64,000 nt of DNA, taken from NCBI GenBank assembly GCA_016793095.1, contig JAEUJQ010000032.1, positions 62,001 through 126,000 of the forward strand. The letters run 5' to 3'. Below are positions 53,445-62,580 of the stretch, piece by piece. Origin of the DNA: Myxococcaceae bacterium (lineage in GTDB: Bacteria; Myxococcota; Myxococcia; Myxococcales; Myxococcaceae). The notes below the pieces were generated by a model. That model was not told the origin of the DNA, ran no database searches, and saw nothing but the letters and a program-made list of their open reading frames with translations. A program made the translations under genes and the position numbers. Each line of letters opens with the position of its first letter. Within the stretch, counting starts at the first letter, position 1.

Positions 53445-55187
53445 CTACGGGCGGGTGGTGAAGGCGTTCCCACCGCTGCCCACGCCGAGCAGGCCGCAGC
53501 GATCGGCCCCACGCACGCGGGCGATGTGGCCGGTGGGGGGCGTCGCGGGACCGAACGACGTCCACGCGCTTCCGTCCCAGTACGCCAGGCCGACGCGGCC
53601 GCGACTCGGGTCGTGCCCCACCGCATAGACCTCGTTCGCTTCGAACACCTTGAGCCCGTACACGTCGATGGGGGGCGCGGTGCGGTAGGCCCATGCCGTT
53701 CCGTTGAACTCGACGAAGGCCAGACCCGCGGCGAAGCCCAGCGACGGACTCGGGACGTCCACCGCGAAGAGGTTCGTCCCGCCATTGCTGTTGCTGAACA
53801 GCGCGTCCCAGTTGGTCGATGTGGGGTTGTACGTCCACAAACGGTTCCGCATCTGAACGGAGTGGTCCCAGCCGCACGCCCAGGCTTCTGAGGATGAGGG
53901 GCCGCTGAGTTCCCACAGCTGGGCACCACCGGGAGAGGCCGTGTCGAGCAGGCCACCGTCGGGCCGGAATCGTTGAATCGCGACCCCTGAGGCCGAGAAC
54001 CCTCCGACGAAGATGAAGTCGCTGAAGGCGCGCACGGCCATCGCCTGCCAGCCGGCGCCGGGCCCCGACGAGACGACGGTGCACTGCCCTGCTGCAGACC
54101 ACTGCAGCAGCTGCCCCTGCGAGGTGGCGATGAAGACGGCCTGATCCGACGATCGGACCGAGATGCCCATGAAGTCGGCGCCGAGGATCGCGCAGGACCC
54201 ACCGCCGATGTTGGTGACGCCACCATCCGCGGGACGGTAGCGGGTGATGGAGCTCTGTTCCCCGACGAGGATGAAGTCGTCTCCGAAGCGCTGCAGGTCG
54301 TTCCAGGTGGTGTTTCCGATCGTGAAAAAGCGCACCGGACACCCGCCATCGAGCGGAGTACCGGAGCCTCCCGCCGAGCCTCCGGCCGCACCACCGGCCG
54401 AGCCTCCCGCGGCGGCACCACCAGCCGAGCCTCCCGCCGCACCACCGGCCGAGCCTCCCGCCGCACCACCGGCCGAGCCTCCCGCCGCACCACCCGCTGA
54501 GCCACCCGCCGCACCACCCGCCGCGCCACCAGCCGAGCCGCCCGCGGCACCACCGGCCAAGCCACCCGCCGCACCACCGGCCGAGCCACCCGCCGCGCCT
54601 CCCGCAGCACCACCAGCCGCACCACCGGCCGAGCCACCCGCCGAGCCACCCGCCGAGCCTCCCGCGGCGGCCCCACCCGCCGAGCCTCCCGCCGCACCAC
54701 CCGCCGCGCCTCCCGCCGCACCACCGGCCGAGCCTCCCGCCGCACCACCGGCCGTCCCTCCTGCAGTCCCGCCCCCGCCACCCGTGCCTCCGTCGAACGG
54801 GCTCTGCCGCAGCGTGAGTCGGATGATCTGCACCTCGTCCACCTTGAAGGTGGCCCTGCCAGTCTCCACCGCTTCGGGCACAGCGCGACAATCGGCCCCG
54901 CGGTGCAGCGACGCGCGGACCTCCACGCTGTCGGTCCACTCGGGCTTGCGGACGATGCCGAGCGTGATGGAGCCCATCGAACCGCGTGAGGTGATGTCGA
55001 CGTTGGTGGCCTCGAAGCGCTCTGGCTCGCTGCCCACCGACGCGAGGTCCACCGTGGCCACGCGGATGCACGCCGGCAGGCTGTCGACGCGCACGAAGTC
55101 GATCACCGCGCTGACGCCACCCTCGGTCTTCTGACCGCACGCAGACGCAAGTCCCACCAACACGAGGCCGAGGCGCAACCGCTCCAT
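53445..55187 (-). CDS. surface lipoprotein with Gly/Ala/Ser linker
   Basis: 580 residues from ATG 55187. The lipobox is LVLVGLASACG. Residues 18-130 are a beta-rich domain (DFVRVDSLPACIRVATVDL). About 144 residues of G-G-[SAT]-A repeats follow. After TPLDGGCPVRFFTIG the last 300 residues look like a beta-propeller built of repeated units that end in W or F and contain asp-gly turns (QRFGDDFILVGEQSSITRYRP, WQAMAVRAFSDFIFVGGF, LGFAAGLAFVEFNG, VYAVGHDPSRGRVGLAYWDG). The linker may span peptidoglycan or a surface layer. The binding target is unknown. It starts 11 nt after argB ends. Confidence 0.75.
   Translation of the reverse strand: MERLRLGLVLVGLASACGQKTEGGVSAVIDFVRVDSLPACIRVATVDLASVGSEPERFEATNVDITSRGSMGSITLGIVRKPEWTDSVEVRASLHRGADCRAVPEAVETGRATFKVDEVQIIRLTLRQSPFDGGTGGGGGTAGGTAGGAAGGSAGGAAGGAAGGAAGGSAGGAAAGGSAGGSAGGSAGGAAGGAAGGAAGGSAGGAAGGLAGGAAGGSAGGAAGGAAGGSAGGAAGGSAGGAAGGSAGGAAGGSAGGAAAGGSAGGAAGGSAGGSGTPLDGGCPVRFFTIGNTTWNDLQRFGDDFILVGEQSSITRYRPADGGVTNIGGGSCAILGADFMGISVRSSDQAVFIATSQGQLLQWSAAGQCTVVSSGPGAGWQAMAVRAFSDFIFVGGFSASGVAIQRFRPDGGLLDTASPGGAQLWELSGPSSSEAWACGWDHSVQMRNRLWTYNPTSTNWDALFSNSNGGTNLFAVDVPSPSLGFAAGLAFVEFNGTAWAYRTAPPIDVYGLKVFEANEVYAVGHDPSRGRVGLAYWDGSAWTSFGPATPPTGHIARVRGADRCGLLGVGSGGNAFTTRP
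54361..54792 (-). repeat. Gly/Ala/Ser codon repeat, about 430 bp
   Basis: An irregular array of GGC/GGT, GCC/GCG and TCG codons that encodes GGSAGGAAGG units of 5-12 residues in varied order. The opposite strand reads PPAEPPAA units. Such tracts are prone to length change by slippage in steps that keep frame. Confidence 0.85.
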
Positions 55188-55198
55188 GACGTCCCAGT

Positions 55199-56044
55199 CT
55201 ACGCCTTTGCGAACACCGTTCCGCAACGCCCGGGCTCGAGCGCCTCGTCGAGGATGGCCGTCTCGACCGACAGCCCGACGATGTGGATGGCGTCGATGCC
55301 CTCGTCCAGCATCGCGAGGCTCTCCTCGACCTTGGGGATCATGCCGCCCTGGATGACCCCCGCGGCGATCTGCGCCTTCGCCTCCGAGGGAGTCAGCCTC
55401 GAGATTCGCGTCGCCGGGTCGTTCTTGTCCCGCAGGACGCCGGGCACGTTCGACACGATCAAGAGCTTCGCCGCGCGGAGCTTGCCCGCGACCCGGGTCG
55501 CGACGGTGTCGGCGTTCACGTTGAACACCCGGCCGTGCACGTCGCCAGCGAGAGAGCCGAGCGCGACGACGACCCCACGCTCCGACAGCGTCTCGAGCAG
55601 CGTCACGTTCACCGCCGCGATGTCGCCCACCAGCCCATAGTCCACCGGGCCCTCGACGCCCGCGACGGCGACCGGAGGCCGCCTGCTCGCGTCCACGAGA
55701 CCGGCAGACACGCCTGTCGTGCAGAGCGCCGGCACGCCCGCCAGGCGGAGCGCGCTCGCGACGTTCACCGACACCTGCCCGGCGAGCGTCATCTTCATCA
55801 CCTCGAGCGTCGCCTCGTCCGTCACGCGCTGACCCGCCACCTGCTTCGTCTCGAGCCCGAGCTTCTTCGCGAGCTCGGTGGCCTGCGGGCCGCCGCCGTG
55901 CACCACGCAGACCTTGATGCCGGCGTCGAGGAACGCGCGCACCGCGCTCCCGACGGTGCGGGACAGGCGCGCGACGTCCTGCGCCAGCTCTCCACCAATC
56001 TTCACGACGAACCAGCGGTCCCGAAACGAAGCGAGGTCAGCCAC
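55199..56044 (-). CDS. argB: acetylglutamate kinase
   Basis: 281 residues from a GTG. The amino-acid kinase pattern is complete: FVVKIGGELAQD (K15), CVVHGGGPQATEL, GQRVTDEATLEVMKMTLAG, GLVGDIAAVN, NVNADTVATRVAGKLRAAKLLIVSNVPGVL, and GGMIPKVEESL. It phosphorylates N-acetylglutamate, the second step to arginine. The N-terminal helix typical of arginine-inhibited hexameric forms is short here, so feedback control is uncertain. The aldehyde dehydrogenase gene of the arginine succinyltransferase type lies 30 nt upstream on the same strand. Confidence 0.92.
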   Translation of the reverse strand: MADLASFRDRWFVVKIGGELAQDVARLSRTVGSAVRAFLDAGIKVCVVHGGGPQATELAKKLGLETKQVAGQRVTDEATLEVMKMTLAGQVSVNVASALRLAGVPALCTTGVSAGLVDASRRPPVAVAGVEGPVDYGLVGDIAAVNVTLLETLSERGVVVALGSLAGDVHGRVFNVNADTVATRVAGKLRAAKLLIVSNVPGVLRDKNDPATRISRLTPSEAKAQIAAGVIQGGMIPKVEESLAMLDEGIDAIHIVGLSVETAILDEALEPGRCGTVFAKA

Positions 56045-56051
56045 GGCGGGC

Positions 56052-56057
56052 CGCCTA
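56052..56057 (-). promoter_or_regulatory. possible -10 element, leaderless-type
   Basis: On the minus strand TAGGCG ends 7 nt before the GTG at 56044, within the 30-bp gap after astD; the last base departs from TANNNT. Confidence 0.25.
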
Positions 56058-56074
56058 CCACCTTCCCGCGCCGA

Positions 56075-57553
56075 TCAGAACGAGATGCCTGGCCACGACG
56101 GCAGAGGGCCGTCGGCCTTCTGCGGCAGCAGGACCGCGAGCGGGTACGTGCACGACTGCCCCATCAGGATGCCGGCGGGCCGATGGTTGCCGCTCGAACG
56201 GATGCCGCCGAAGGGCAGCCGGCCGCTCGCCCCCGCGCTCGAGCGGTTCCAGTGCAGGACGCCGACGCGCACCTCGTCGACGCAGCGCTCGAACACCTCC
56301 TTCGACTGGGTGAAGACCGCGGCCGAGAGCCCGAACTCCGTGTCGTTCGCCACGTCGATGGCCTGCTCGAGCGAGTCCACCGTCACCACCGCGAGGTCAG
56401 GCGCAAACAGCTCGGTGTCGGTGTAGCCCTCGAGCCGCGTGACGCCGGCCTTCGCCACGTGAACGGCCGGGCGGACGAAGAAGCCCTCTCGCCCGGCGAC
56501 GTCCACGACGCCACCCGGCGCGACCGGCTCGAAGCCTGCCTGCACCGCGCGCGCCTGCGCGGCGAGGAGCCGCTGCCGGGTCGCCTCCGAGATGACCGGC
56601 CCCATGAACACGCCGTCGTCGAAGACGTGGCCGACCTTCACCGACCTCGCGGCGGCGGCCAGCCGCTCGACGAGCCTTCGCGCGATGCCCTTCGTCACGA
56701 TGACGCGCGAGGTGGCCGTGCAGCGCTGCCCGGCGGTGGCGAAGCCCGAGAAGGCGAGCTCTCTCACCGTGCGCTCGAGGTCGCAGTCGTCCAGCACCAG
56801 GCTCGCGTTCTTCCCCCCGAGCTCGAGGGCCACCAGCAGCCCGGGCCGGTGCGCGTTGGCGGCCACGATGCGCTGCCCGACGGGCGCCGAGCCGGTGAAG
56901 AGAATCGCGTCGATGCCCGGGTGCGTGACGAGCTTCTCGGCCGTCGCGACCCCTCCCTGGACGAGGCTGAAGACGCCCGGGGGAACGCCAGCCGCCTCGA
57001 GGCACTTCGCCATCAGCACCGCGGTGCCGGCGCCCTTGTCCGATGGCTTGAACACCACCGTGTTGCCCATCAGCAGCGCTGGCACGAGCTGGCCGTTGGG
57101 CAGGTGGCCGGGGAAGTTGAAGGGCCCGATGACGACCGCGACGCCGTGCGGCCGGTGCACGATGGCGCCGGGCAGGTCGTCAATCGAGACGTCCTTCACG
57201 TACGCCGCGCCTTCGCCGAGCGAGACGTCCACCTTGCTCACCATCGCCGAGACTTCGGTCTTCGCTTCCCACAGCGGCTTGCCGATCTCCCGTGCGATGC
57301 AGCGGGCGAGCTCGTCGGCGTGCGCCTTGAGCGCGCTCTGATACCGCCGCAGCAGGTCGGCGCGCGCGCTCAGCCCCAGCTTGCGCCAGGCCGGAAAGGC
57401 GGCGCGCGCATCGGCGACCGCCTCGTCCACGTGCGCGAGCGCCCACGGGTGACGCCCGACGACGTCGGCCTGGTCGGCCGGACTGCGAAGCTCGATGACA
57501 CCGTCGGGGGTGGTGGGCGTGACGAAGCGCCCACCGAGGAAGTCGGAGGACAT
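56075..57553 (-). CDS. astD: succinylglutamate-semialdehyde dehydrogenase (AstD-type)
   Basis: 492 residues. NAD-aldehyde dehydrogenase motifs: GPFNFPGHLPNGQ, FKPSDKGAGTAVLMAKCLEAAGVP, the glycine turn FTGSAPVGQRI, E244 in LELGGKN, and the catalytic C278 in GFATAGQRCTA. The tail NRSSAGASGRLPFGG-RSSGNHRPA is close to AstD. AstD oxidises N-succinylglutamate semialdehyde in arginine catabolism. AstA, AstB, AstC and AstE are absent here, so a role in another acyl-glutamate pathway is possible. A start at 57748 is open but lacks any alignment support. Confidence 0.85.
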   Translation of the reverse strand: MSSDFLGGRFVTPTTPDGVIELRSPADQADVVGRHPWALAHVDEAVADARAAFPAWRKLGLSARADLLRRYQSALKAHADELARCIAREIGKPLWEAKTEVSAMVSKVDVSLGEGAAYVKDVSIDDLPGAIVHRPHGVAVVIGPFNFPGHLPNGQLVPALLMGNTVVFKPSDKGAGTAVLMAKCLEAAGVPPGVFSLVQGGVATAEKLVTHPGIDAILFTGSAPVGQRIVAANAHRPGLLVALELGGKNASLVLDDCDLERTVRELAFSGFATAGQRCTATSRVIVTKGIARRLVERLAAAARSVKVGHVFDDGVFMGPVISEATRQRLLAAQARAVQAGFEPVAPGGVVDVAGREGFFVRPAVHVAKAGVTRLEGYTDTELFAPDLAVVTVDSLEQAIDVANDTEFGLSAAVFTQSKEVFERCVDEVRVGVLHWNRSSAGASGRLPFGGIRSSGNHRPAGILMGQSCTYPLAVLLPQKADGPLPSWPGISF

Positions 57554-57581
57554 GCCGCTTCCTATCCCAGCGGCGAAGCCG

Positions 57582-57794
57582 TCACTTCTTCTTCTCGTCC
57601 TTCGGCTGCTCAGGCTCGGCGTCGGGTACGGGCTTGGGCTTCTTCTTGCCGGCTGGCGCCGCGGTCGTCGTGACGCCAGTGGCCGGCGGCGCCGAAGCGT
57701 CTCCAGAGGCAGGCGGGGGGGCTGGCGCTGGGGCTGGGGCCTGGGCAAACCCGGGCAGGGCGAGGACGGACAGCGCGAGAGCGATGGCTTTCAT
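57582..57794 (-). CDS. small exported Ala/Pro/Lys-rich protein
   Basis: 70 residues. A signal peptide (MKAIALALSVLALPGFAQA) is followed by a low-complexity Ala/Pro stretch and an alternating charged tail (KKKPKPVPDAEPEQPKDEKKK). It is likely a short periplasmic spacer or basic wall-binding peptide. It could also be over-called, but its signal peptide and position, between astD and a divergent gene, support it. Confidence 0.5.
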   Translation of the reverse strand: MKAIALALSVLALPGFAQAPAPAPAPPPASGDASAPPATGVTTTAAPAGKKKPKPVPDAEPEQPKDEKKK

Positions 57795-57871
57795 GGACGA
57801 GGCCTCGAAGTGGGGTGCGACAGCGACATCGACGGAGTGGCCGAAAACTCATTCAGCCCGGCATTCGCGGG

Positions 57872-57877
57872 TATCCT
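57872..57877 (+). promoter_or_regulatory. candidate -10 element
   Basis: TATCCT ends 10 nt before the ATG at 57888. The spacer gccggaaacc includes a GGAAA that might serve as a weak binding site. Confidence 0.4.
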
Positions 57878-57887
57878 GCCGGAAACC

Positions 57888-58733
57888 ATGGGCTCTTCCG
57901 ACCTCCTTTCTCGTGTCGAAGCGTGCGCCGCGACCATTCGGCAGAGAGTGCCCGGCTTCGCGCCGAAGGTGGGCCTCATCCTCGGCAGCGGCCTGGGCGC
58001 CTTCGCGGACAGCCTGACGAAGAGCGTGTCGATTCCGTACGCCGACCTGCCCGACTTCCCCCGCTCGTCGGTGGCAGGTCACGCCGGGAAGCTGGTGCTC
58101 GGCTTCCACGAAGGCACGCTGCCGGTCGTCACGATGCAGGGCCGCGTCCACTCCTACGAGGGGTATGCGCCGTGGCAGGTCGGCTTCCCCGCGCGGGTGC
58201 TGTGCCGGCTCGGCATCAAGGCGCTCGTCGTCACCAACGCGGCGGGCGGCATCAACACCGGCTTCGCGGTGGGCGACCTGATGGCCATCACCGACCATCT
58301 CAACCTCTCCGGCTCCAACCCGCTGGTCGGACCAAACGACGAGGTGCTGGGGCCCCGCTTCCCCGACATGAGCCACGCGTACGACCCGGGCTTCCTCGAC
58401 CTCCTGCGCGCCGCCGCGAAGGCCGAGCAGGTGCCGCTGCGCGAAGGCGTCTACGTCAGCCTGTCCGGGCCGAGCTACGAGACGCCGGCCGAGATCCGCA
58501 TGCTGCGCACCCTCGGCGCGGACGCGGTGGGCATGAGCACCGTGCCCGAGGTCATCGTCGCCGCGCACATGGGCGTGAAGGTGACGGGCATCTCGTGCAT
58601 CACCAACCTCGCCGCCGGCCTGTCGAAGCAGAAGCTGAGCCACGCCGAGGTCTCCGAGACCGCTGACCGCGTGAAGGACGTCTTCTCGCGCCTCCTCACG
58701 CGCTTCTTGTCGAACCTGGGCAAGTCGCTCTAA
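57888..58733 (+). CDS. purine nucleoside phosphorylase, trimeric type
   Basis: 281 residues. The NP-I/PNP family pattern: KVGLILGSGLGAFAD (phosphate loop), FPRSSVAGHAGKLVLG, MQGRVHSYEGY, VTNAAGGIN, SGPSYETPAEIRMLRTLGADAVGMSTVPEVIVAAHMG, and ISCITNLAAGLS. The Met-Ser-Thr and Asn set for purine and ribose is present. It cleaves inosine, guanosine and deoxy forms with phosphate for salvage. It is the trimeric, 6-oxopurine form, not the hexameric DeoD. ATG 57888 follows a TATCCT hexamer; the open frame extends upstream without a better start. Confidence 0.93.
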   Translation: MGSSDLLSRVEACAATIRQRVPGFAPKVGLILGSGLGAFADSLTKSVSIPYADLPDFPRSSVAGHAGKLVLGFHEGTLPVVTMQGRVHSYEGYAPWQVGFPARVLCRLGIKALVVTNAAGGINTGFAVGDLMAITDHLNLSGSNPLVGPNDEVLGPRFPDMSHAYDPGFLDLLRAAAKAEQVPLREGVYVSLSGPSYETPAEIRMLRTLGADAVGMSTVPEVIVAAHMGVKVTGISCITNLAAGLSKQKLSHAEVSETADRVKDVFSRLLTRFLSNLGKSL

Positions 58734-58766
58734 GCGCGCCTCGTCTTCACCGAAGGGACTGACTCC

Positions 58767-59138
58767 ATGGCCGACAAGAAGAAGCTCGAGCTGCTCAAGA
58801 AGGCGCTGGGCGACGAGCGCCGCGATTCGCCCCGCGTTCCGATGACCTTCCTCTTGCGCGACATCGCGAACCCGAAGGGCGGCTGGGAGGAGCGCCACGG
58901 CGATCTCTCCATCGGCGGCATCGCCTGGCGTGGCAAGACGCCGCCGCACGGCACCACGGTTGATGTTCGCTTCCGCCTCATGGGCATCCCGCGGGAGATC
59001 CACTGCAAGGGCGAGATCATTCGCGTGGTGGACCAGGGGCAGACCATCGAGTTCCGGGTGCGCTTCACGGAGCTCGACGTGAACTCCGAGCTGGCGATCG
59101 CGAAGTACCTCGACGACTGGATCGAGACGAACGCCTGA
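58767..59138 (+). CDS. PilZ-domain protein
   Basis: 123 residues, essentially one PilZ domain. The c-di-GMP signature is RRDSPR (about 18-23) followed by [10 protein letters not shown] (D-x-S-x-x-G, about 45-54). Later strands are [10 protein letters not shown] and [11 protein letters not shown]. The charged N-terminal helix ([18 protein letters not shown]) precedes. It is probably a free c-di-GMP receptor. The C-terminal helix ([15 protein letters not shown]) may contact a partner. It starts 33 nt after the phosphorylase stop, with a possible shared transcript. Confidence 0.85.
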   Translation: MADKKKLELLKKALGDERRDSPRVPMTFLLRDIANPKGGWEERHGDLSIGGIAWRGKTPPHGTTVDVRFRLMGIPREIHCKGEIIRVVDQGQTIEFRVRFTELDVNSELAIAKYLDDWIETNA

Positions 59139-59190
59139 GACACCGCGCGCTGCGGTGCTGGAGTCGGCGCAACTCGAGCGAGCTTTGAAC

Positions 59191-60489
59191 ATGGCGACAG
59201 AGGTCGGGACCCTCATCGGAGGCGCTGGCATCAGCGGGCTGGCGACGGCGGCGGCGGCGGGGCGCGGCAGCGACGTACTCGTCCTCGAGCGCGACGCCGA
59301 GCCGGGCGGCTACTGCAAGACGGTGAAGCAGGACGGGTTCGTCTGGGACTACTCGGGCCACTTCTTCCACTTCAAGCACCCGGAGATCGAGGCGTGGCTC
59401 AAGGCGCGCATGCCCGGGCAGGTCGTGCGCACCGTGCAGAAGAAGTCGTCGATCTCGTACGCGAAGCGCCTGGTGGACTTTCCGTTTCAGAAGAACATCC
59501 ACCAGCTGCCGCAGCAGGACTTCATCGACTGTCTGCACGACCTGTACTTCGCGCGGCTGCCGGGCGCGCCGCCGCAGCCCGAGACGAACTTCAAGGAGAT
59601 GCTGTACGCGCGCTTCGGCCGCTCCATCGCCGAGAAGTTCCTCATCCCCTACAACGAGAAGCTGTACGCGACCGACCTCGCTACGCTCGACCGCGACGCG
59701 ATGGGCCGCTTCTTCCCGCACGCGGACGTCGCCGACATCATCCGCAACATGCGGCAGCCCGATAACGCGACCTACAACGCCACCTTCACGTACCCCGAGG
59801 GTGGGGCCATCGAGTACGTGAACGCGCTCCTGCGTGAGCTCGACCCGGCGGCCCTCAAGCTCGGCGAGGCCCTCACCGGCATTGACCTCGACGCGCGCAT
59901 CGCCCGCACCACGAAGGGCGAGTACCGGTACCAGCGGCTCGTGTCGTCGGCGCCCTTCCCGAAGCTGCTCGAGCTGTGCGGCGTGCCGTTCGACGCCTCG
60001 ACGTTCACCTGGAACCAGGTGCTCGTGTTCAACCTCGGCTTCGACGCGAAGGGGCCAGGGGACCTGCACTGGCTCTACGTGCCCGACCGCGCGCGCTCGT
60101 TCTACCGGGTGGGCTTCTACGACAACATCTTCGACAGCCCGCGCATGAGCCTCTACGTCGAGCTCGGCTTCCCGAGCGGCGCGCGCATCGACATTGGCGC
60201 GGAGCGCACCCGGGTGCTGCAGCACCTTCGCGACGAGGGCCTCGTCACCACGCAGCGGCTCGTCTCGGAGCACTCGGTGGTGATGAACCCGGCGTACGTG
60301 CACATCACGCAGCGGTCGCTCGTCGAGGTCGCGCGGCTCAAGGCCGAGCTCGCCGCGAAGGGCGTGCACAGCATCGGGCGCTACGGCGGGTGGACGTATT
60401 GCAGCATCGAGGACAACATCGTCGAGGCGCGCGCGCTGATGACATCGCTGGGGCTCGCGAAGGCGTGGCCCTGGCCGTCGAAGGGCTGA
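59191..60489 (+). CDS. FAD-dependent UDP-galactopyranose mutase-like or PPO-like protein
   Basis: 432 residues from ATG 59191; a GTG at 59155 would add a short leader. The FAD motif is [37 protein letters not shown]. Then [33 protein letters not shown] and [17 protein letters not shown], of the type seen in UDP-galactopyranose mutases and related amine-oxidase-like proteins. The C-terminus has [20 protein letters not shown], a second flavin contact. It could also act in sugar-nucleotide modification. A transporter gene starts 1 nt later. Confidence 0.75.
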   Translation: MATEVGTLIGGAGISGLATAAAAGRGSDVLVLERDAEPGGYCKTVKQDGFVWDYSGHFFHFKHPEIEAWLKARMPGQVVRTVQKKSSISYAKRLVDFPFQKNIHQLPQQDFIDCLHDLYFARLPGAPPQPETNFKEMLYARFGRSIAEKFLIPYNEKLYATDLATLDRDAMGRFFPHADVADIIRNMRQPDNATYNATFTYPEGGAIEYVNALLRELDPAALKLGEALTGIDLDARIARTTKGEYRYQRLVSSAPFPKLLELCGVPFDASTFTWNQVLVFNLGFDAKGPGDLHWLYVPDRARSFYRVGFYDNIFDSPRMSLYVELGFPSGARIDIGAERTRVLQHLRDEGLVTTQRLVSEHSVVMNPAYVHITQRSLVEVARLKAELAAKGVHSIGRYGGWTYCSIEDNIVEARALMTSLGLAKAWPWPSKG

Positions 60490-60490
60490 C

Positions 60491-61717
60491 GTGCGCGTCG
60501 CGATCCTCGTCACCTTCTTCGTCTCGTACGTCGGCATCACCGCGCGCCGGCTGCGGTGGCTTCCGGTGGGGCGGCCCGCGATGGCCCTCATCGGCGCCAC
60601 CGTGTGCGTGGCGCTCGGGGCGTGGGCGGGGCCTCCCTTCCTCGGCGTCGACGACGCGCTGAAGGCGGTCGAGCTGCACACGCTGTCGCTGCTGCTGGGC
60701 ATGATGGTGGTGGCGGCCGGGCTCGGCGAAGCGGGCTTCTTTGCGTGGGCGACCGGGTGGCTGTCGGGGCGCGTGCGCTCGCGGTCGGCGCTCTTGTGGG
60801 CGGTGACGCTCGGCTGCGGTCTCTTGTCGGCGGCGCTGGTGAACGACGCCGTGTGCCTGCTGGCGACGCCCCTCGTGGTGCAGCTCGCGAGGACGGCGCG
60901 CGCGCAGGTGAAGCCGTTCCTCTTCGCCGTCGCCATGGGCAGCAACGCCGGCTCGGCGCTCACGCTCGCCGGCAACCCGCAGAACATGCTCGTCGGGAAG
61001 CTGTCGGGGCTCAGCTACCGCGGCTACCTCGGCGACGTGGCCCTGCCGGTGCTGGCGGCGCTGGTGCTGACCGCCGGGCTCCTGCACCTGTTCTTCCGGA
61101 AGGCGCTCGCCGAAGAGGCCCCTGCCACGGAAGCAGCGGCCGCGAGCTCCATCGACCGTCCGCTGCTCGTCGCCTGTGTCGTCGGCCTCGTCGGCGCGGT
61201 GGGGGCGAACCTGCTCGGCGCGCCGCTGGCGTTGTCGGCCCTCGCGGCGGGCACCCTGACGCTCATCGTCGCGGGGCTGCGGGCCGAGAAGCTGCTCGCG
61301 ATGGTGGACTGGAGCGTGCTGCTCTTCTTCGCCGGCCTCTTCGTGCTCGTGGCGGCGCTGCAGCGCACCGACTACCCGCAGGCGTGGGTGGTCGCGACCG
61401 AGTCCGTGCTGGGGCACGGCTCCCTCGTGCTCACGGCCGTGCTGGCCGTGGGCTCGCAGATCGTCAGCAACGTACCGCTCATCCTCCTGCTCGAGCCGTG
61501 GATCCGCTCGTTCCCCGACCCGGGCCACGCCTGGACGGTGACCGCCCTCGTCTCGACCCTCGCCGGCAACCTCACGCTCCTCGGCTCGGTGGCGAACATC
61601 ATCGTGCTGGAGCGCGCGAAGGAGCGCCTCGGCTTCTTCGAGTACGCGAAGATCGGCGTGCCCATCACGGTGGCGTCGACGGGCGTCGCGCTCGCGCTGC
61701 TCGAGCTGCTCCGGTGA
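60491..61717 (+). CDS. ArsB/NhaD-type (IT superfamily) ion transporter
   Basis: 408 residues with 11-12 membrane segments. The IT-superfamily pattern includes VELHTLSLLLGMMVVAAGLGEAGFF, ALVNDAVCLLATPLVVQLAR, and AMGSNAGSALTLAGNPQNMLVG, whose GNPQN loop is the substrate site. The second half repeats SQIVSNVPLILLLEPW and AGNLTLLGSVANIIVLERA. Arsenite, dicarboxylate or sodium are all known substrates; none is marked. It starts from GTG one base after the flavoprotein, so they may be co-translated. A hairpin lies 92 bp past its stop. Confidence 0.85.
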   Translation: MRVAILVTFFVSYVGITARRLRWLPVGRPAMALIGATVCVALGAWAGPPFLGVDDALKAVELHTLSLLLGMMVVAAGLGEAGFFAWATGWLSGRVRSRSALLWAVTLGCGLLSAALVNDAVCLLATPLVVQLARTARAQVKPFLFAVAMGSNAGSALTLAGNPQNMLVGKLSGLSYRGYLGDVALPVLAALVLTAGLLHLFFRKALAEEAPATEAAAASSIDRPLLVACVVGLVGAVGANLLGAPLALSALAAGTLTLIVAGLRAEKLLAMVDWSVLLFFAGLFVLVAALQRTDYPQAWVVATESVLGHGSLVLTAVLAVGSQIVSNVPLILLLEPWIRSFPDPGHAWTVTALVSTLAGNLTLLGSVANIIVLERAKERLGFFEYAKIGVPITVASTGVALALLELLR

Positions 61718-61808
61718 GGCGCTCGCCCGCACGCCTTCTCTCCTGGGGCTCGGTCGCCTCACCGGCTCTCCCGGCAGAGCGGCCTCCTCCGCGTGGGAGA
61801 GCTGAGAC

Positions 61809-61826
61809 AACTGCGCGAACGCAGTT
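61809..61826 (+). terminator. hairpin terminator candidate, bidirectional
   Basis: AACTGCG-CGAA-CGCAGTT has a perfect 7-bp stem and a stable tetraloop, followed by ttccctctt. It lies in the 185-bp gap between two convergent genes, so it may end both. The U-run is imperfect. Confidence 0.4.
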
Positions 61827-61902
61827 TCCCTCTTCGATCGAGCCCTCGGCGTCGCCATGCAGCCAGCGCTCACCAGGCGCATCATGTGGGGAGTCGCCGG
61901 CG

Positions 61903-62580
61903 TCACCCGGCCGCGGATCGCGGCGTGCGCTTCCCGGTCGGGCACACCTCGAGGCAGCGCGCGCAGGCGCGGCACTGGCCCAGGTCCACCAGCCCACGCA
62001 GGTGCGGCTCCTGCGGACACAGCAGCACGCACGACATGCAGTCCTCACAGCCACCGCCACCGAAGCGGGGGCGCAGCTCGAGCGGCGCGTTGGTGCGCAG
62101 CGCGGTGATGATGACGCGCGGGCCGAACACGGGGTGCACCAGCAGGCCGAAGGGGCTGCGGTTTCCGAGCCCGGCGCGCTCCGCGAGCGCGGGCAGGTTC
62201 ACCTTCGGCGAGAGTGGGTCGAGCGGCTCGGCCGTGGAGCCGTCGCGCCGGAGAATGCGCGCGAGCTGCGCCAGGAACGTCTTCGCCCTCGAGAAGGCCA
62301 CCGGGTCGAAGCCCGTCGTGCGCCAGCGGTGGACGAAGACGACCAGCCCGTCGGCCACGCCAGCGTCGTCGGCCTCCCGTGCGATGAAGTCTGATGCCGA
62401 GCCGGGCGGTGTGCGGCGGCGCAGGAACGGCGCCTGGAGGAGCTCGCCGGGGGCCTTCGTGAGCAGCAGCAGCCCCGGCATCAGGGTGCCGAAGAAGCGG
62501 ATCCGCTCCTCGTCGGTGGAAGCGGCCTTGAAGTCGATGTGCGGCCGCGTCGGGAGCCGTGGGTTCGGTCTGCGCGCCAT
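61903..62580 (-). CDS. QueG-like double 4Fe-4S protein
   Basis: 225 residues from ATG 62580, preceded by GAAGGG. The C-terminal third has two ferredoxin-type clusters: GCEDCMSCVLLCP and QCRACARCLEVCP. The middle phrase NRSPFGLLVHPVFGPRVIITALRTNAPLELRP is like the segment that leads to the clusters in epoxyqueuosine reductase (QueG), but the cobalamin domain typical of QueG is absent. It is thus a QueG-related electron carrier or a shortened reductase. The basic N-terminus may be a linker. No signal peptide, so cytoplasmic. Confidence 0.7.
   Translation of the reverse strand: MARRPNPRLPTRPHIDFKAASTDEERIRFFGTLMPGLLLLTKAPGELLQAPFLRRRTPPGSASDFIAREADDAGVADGLVVFVHRWRTTGFDPVAFSRAKTFLAQLARILRRDGSTAEPLDPLSPKVNLPALAERAGLGNRSPFGLLVHPVFGPRVIITALRTNAPLELRPRFGGGGCEDCMSCVLLCPQEPHLRGLVDLGQCRACARCLEVCPTGKRTPRSAAG

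Noticed and set aside
54244-55134. A 296-codon Pro/Ala-rich frame opposite the lipoprotein
   Set aside because: It is the reverse reading of the Gly/Ala/Ser repeat. The minus strand has a lipobox and folded domains.
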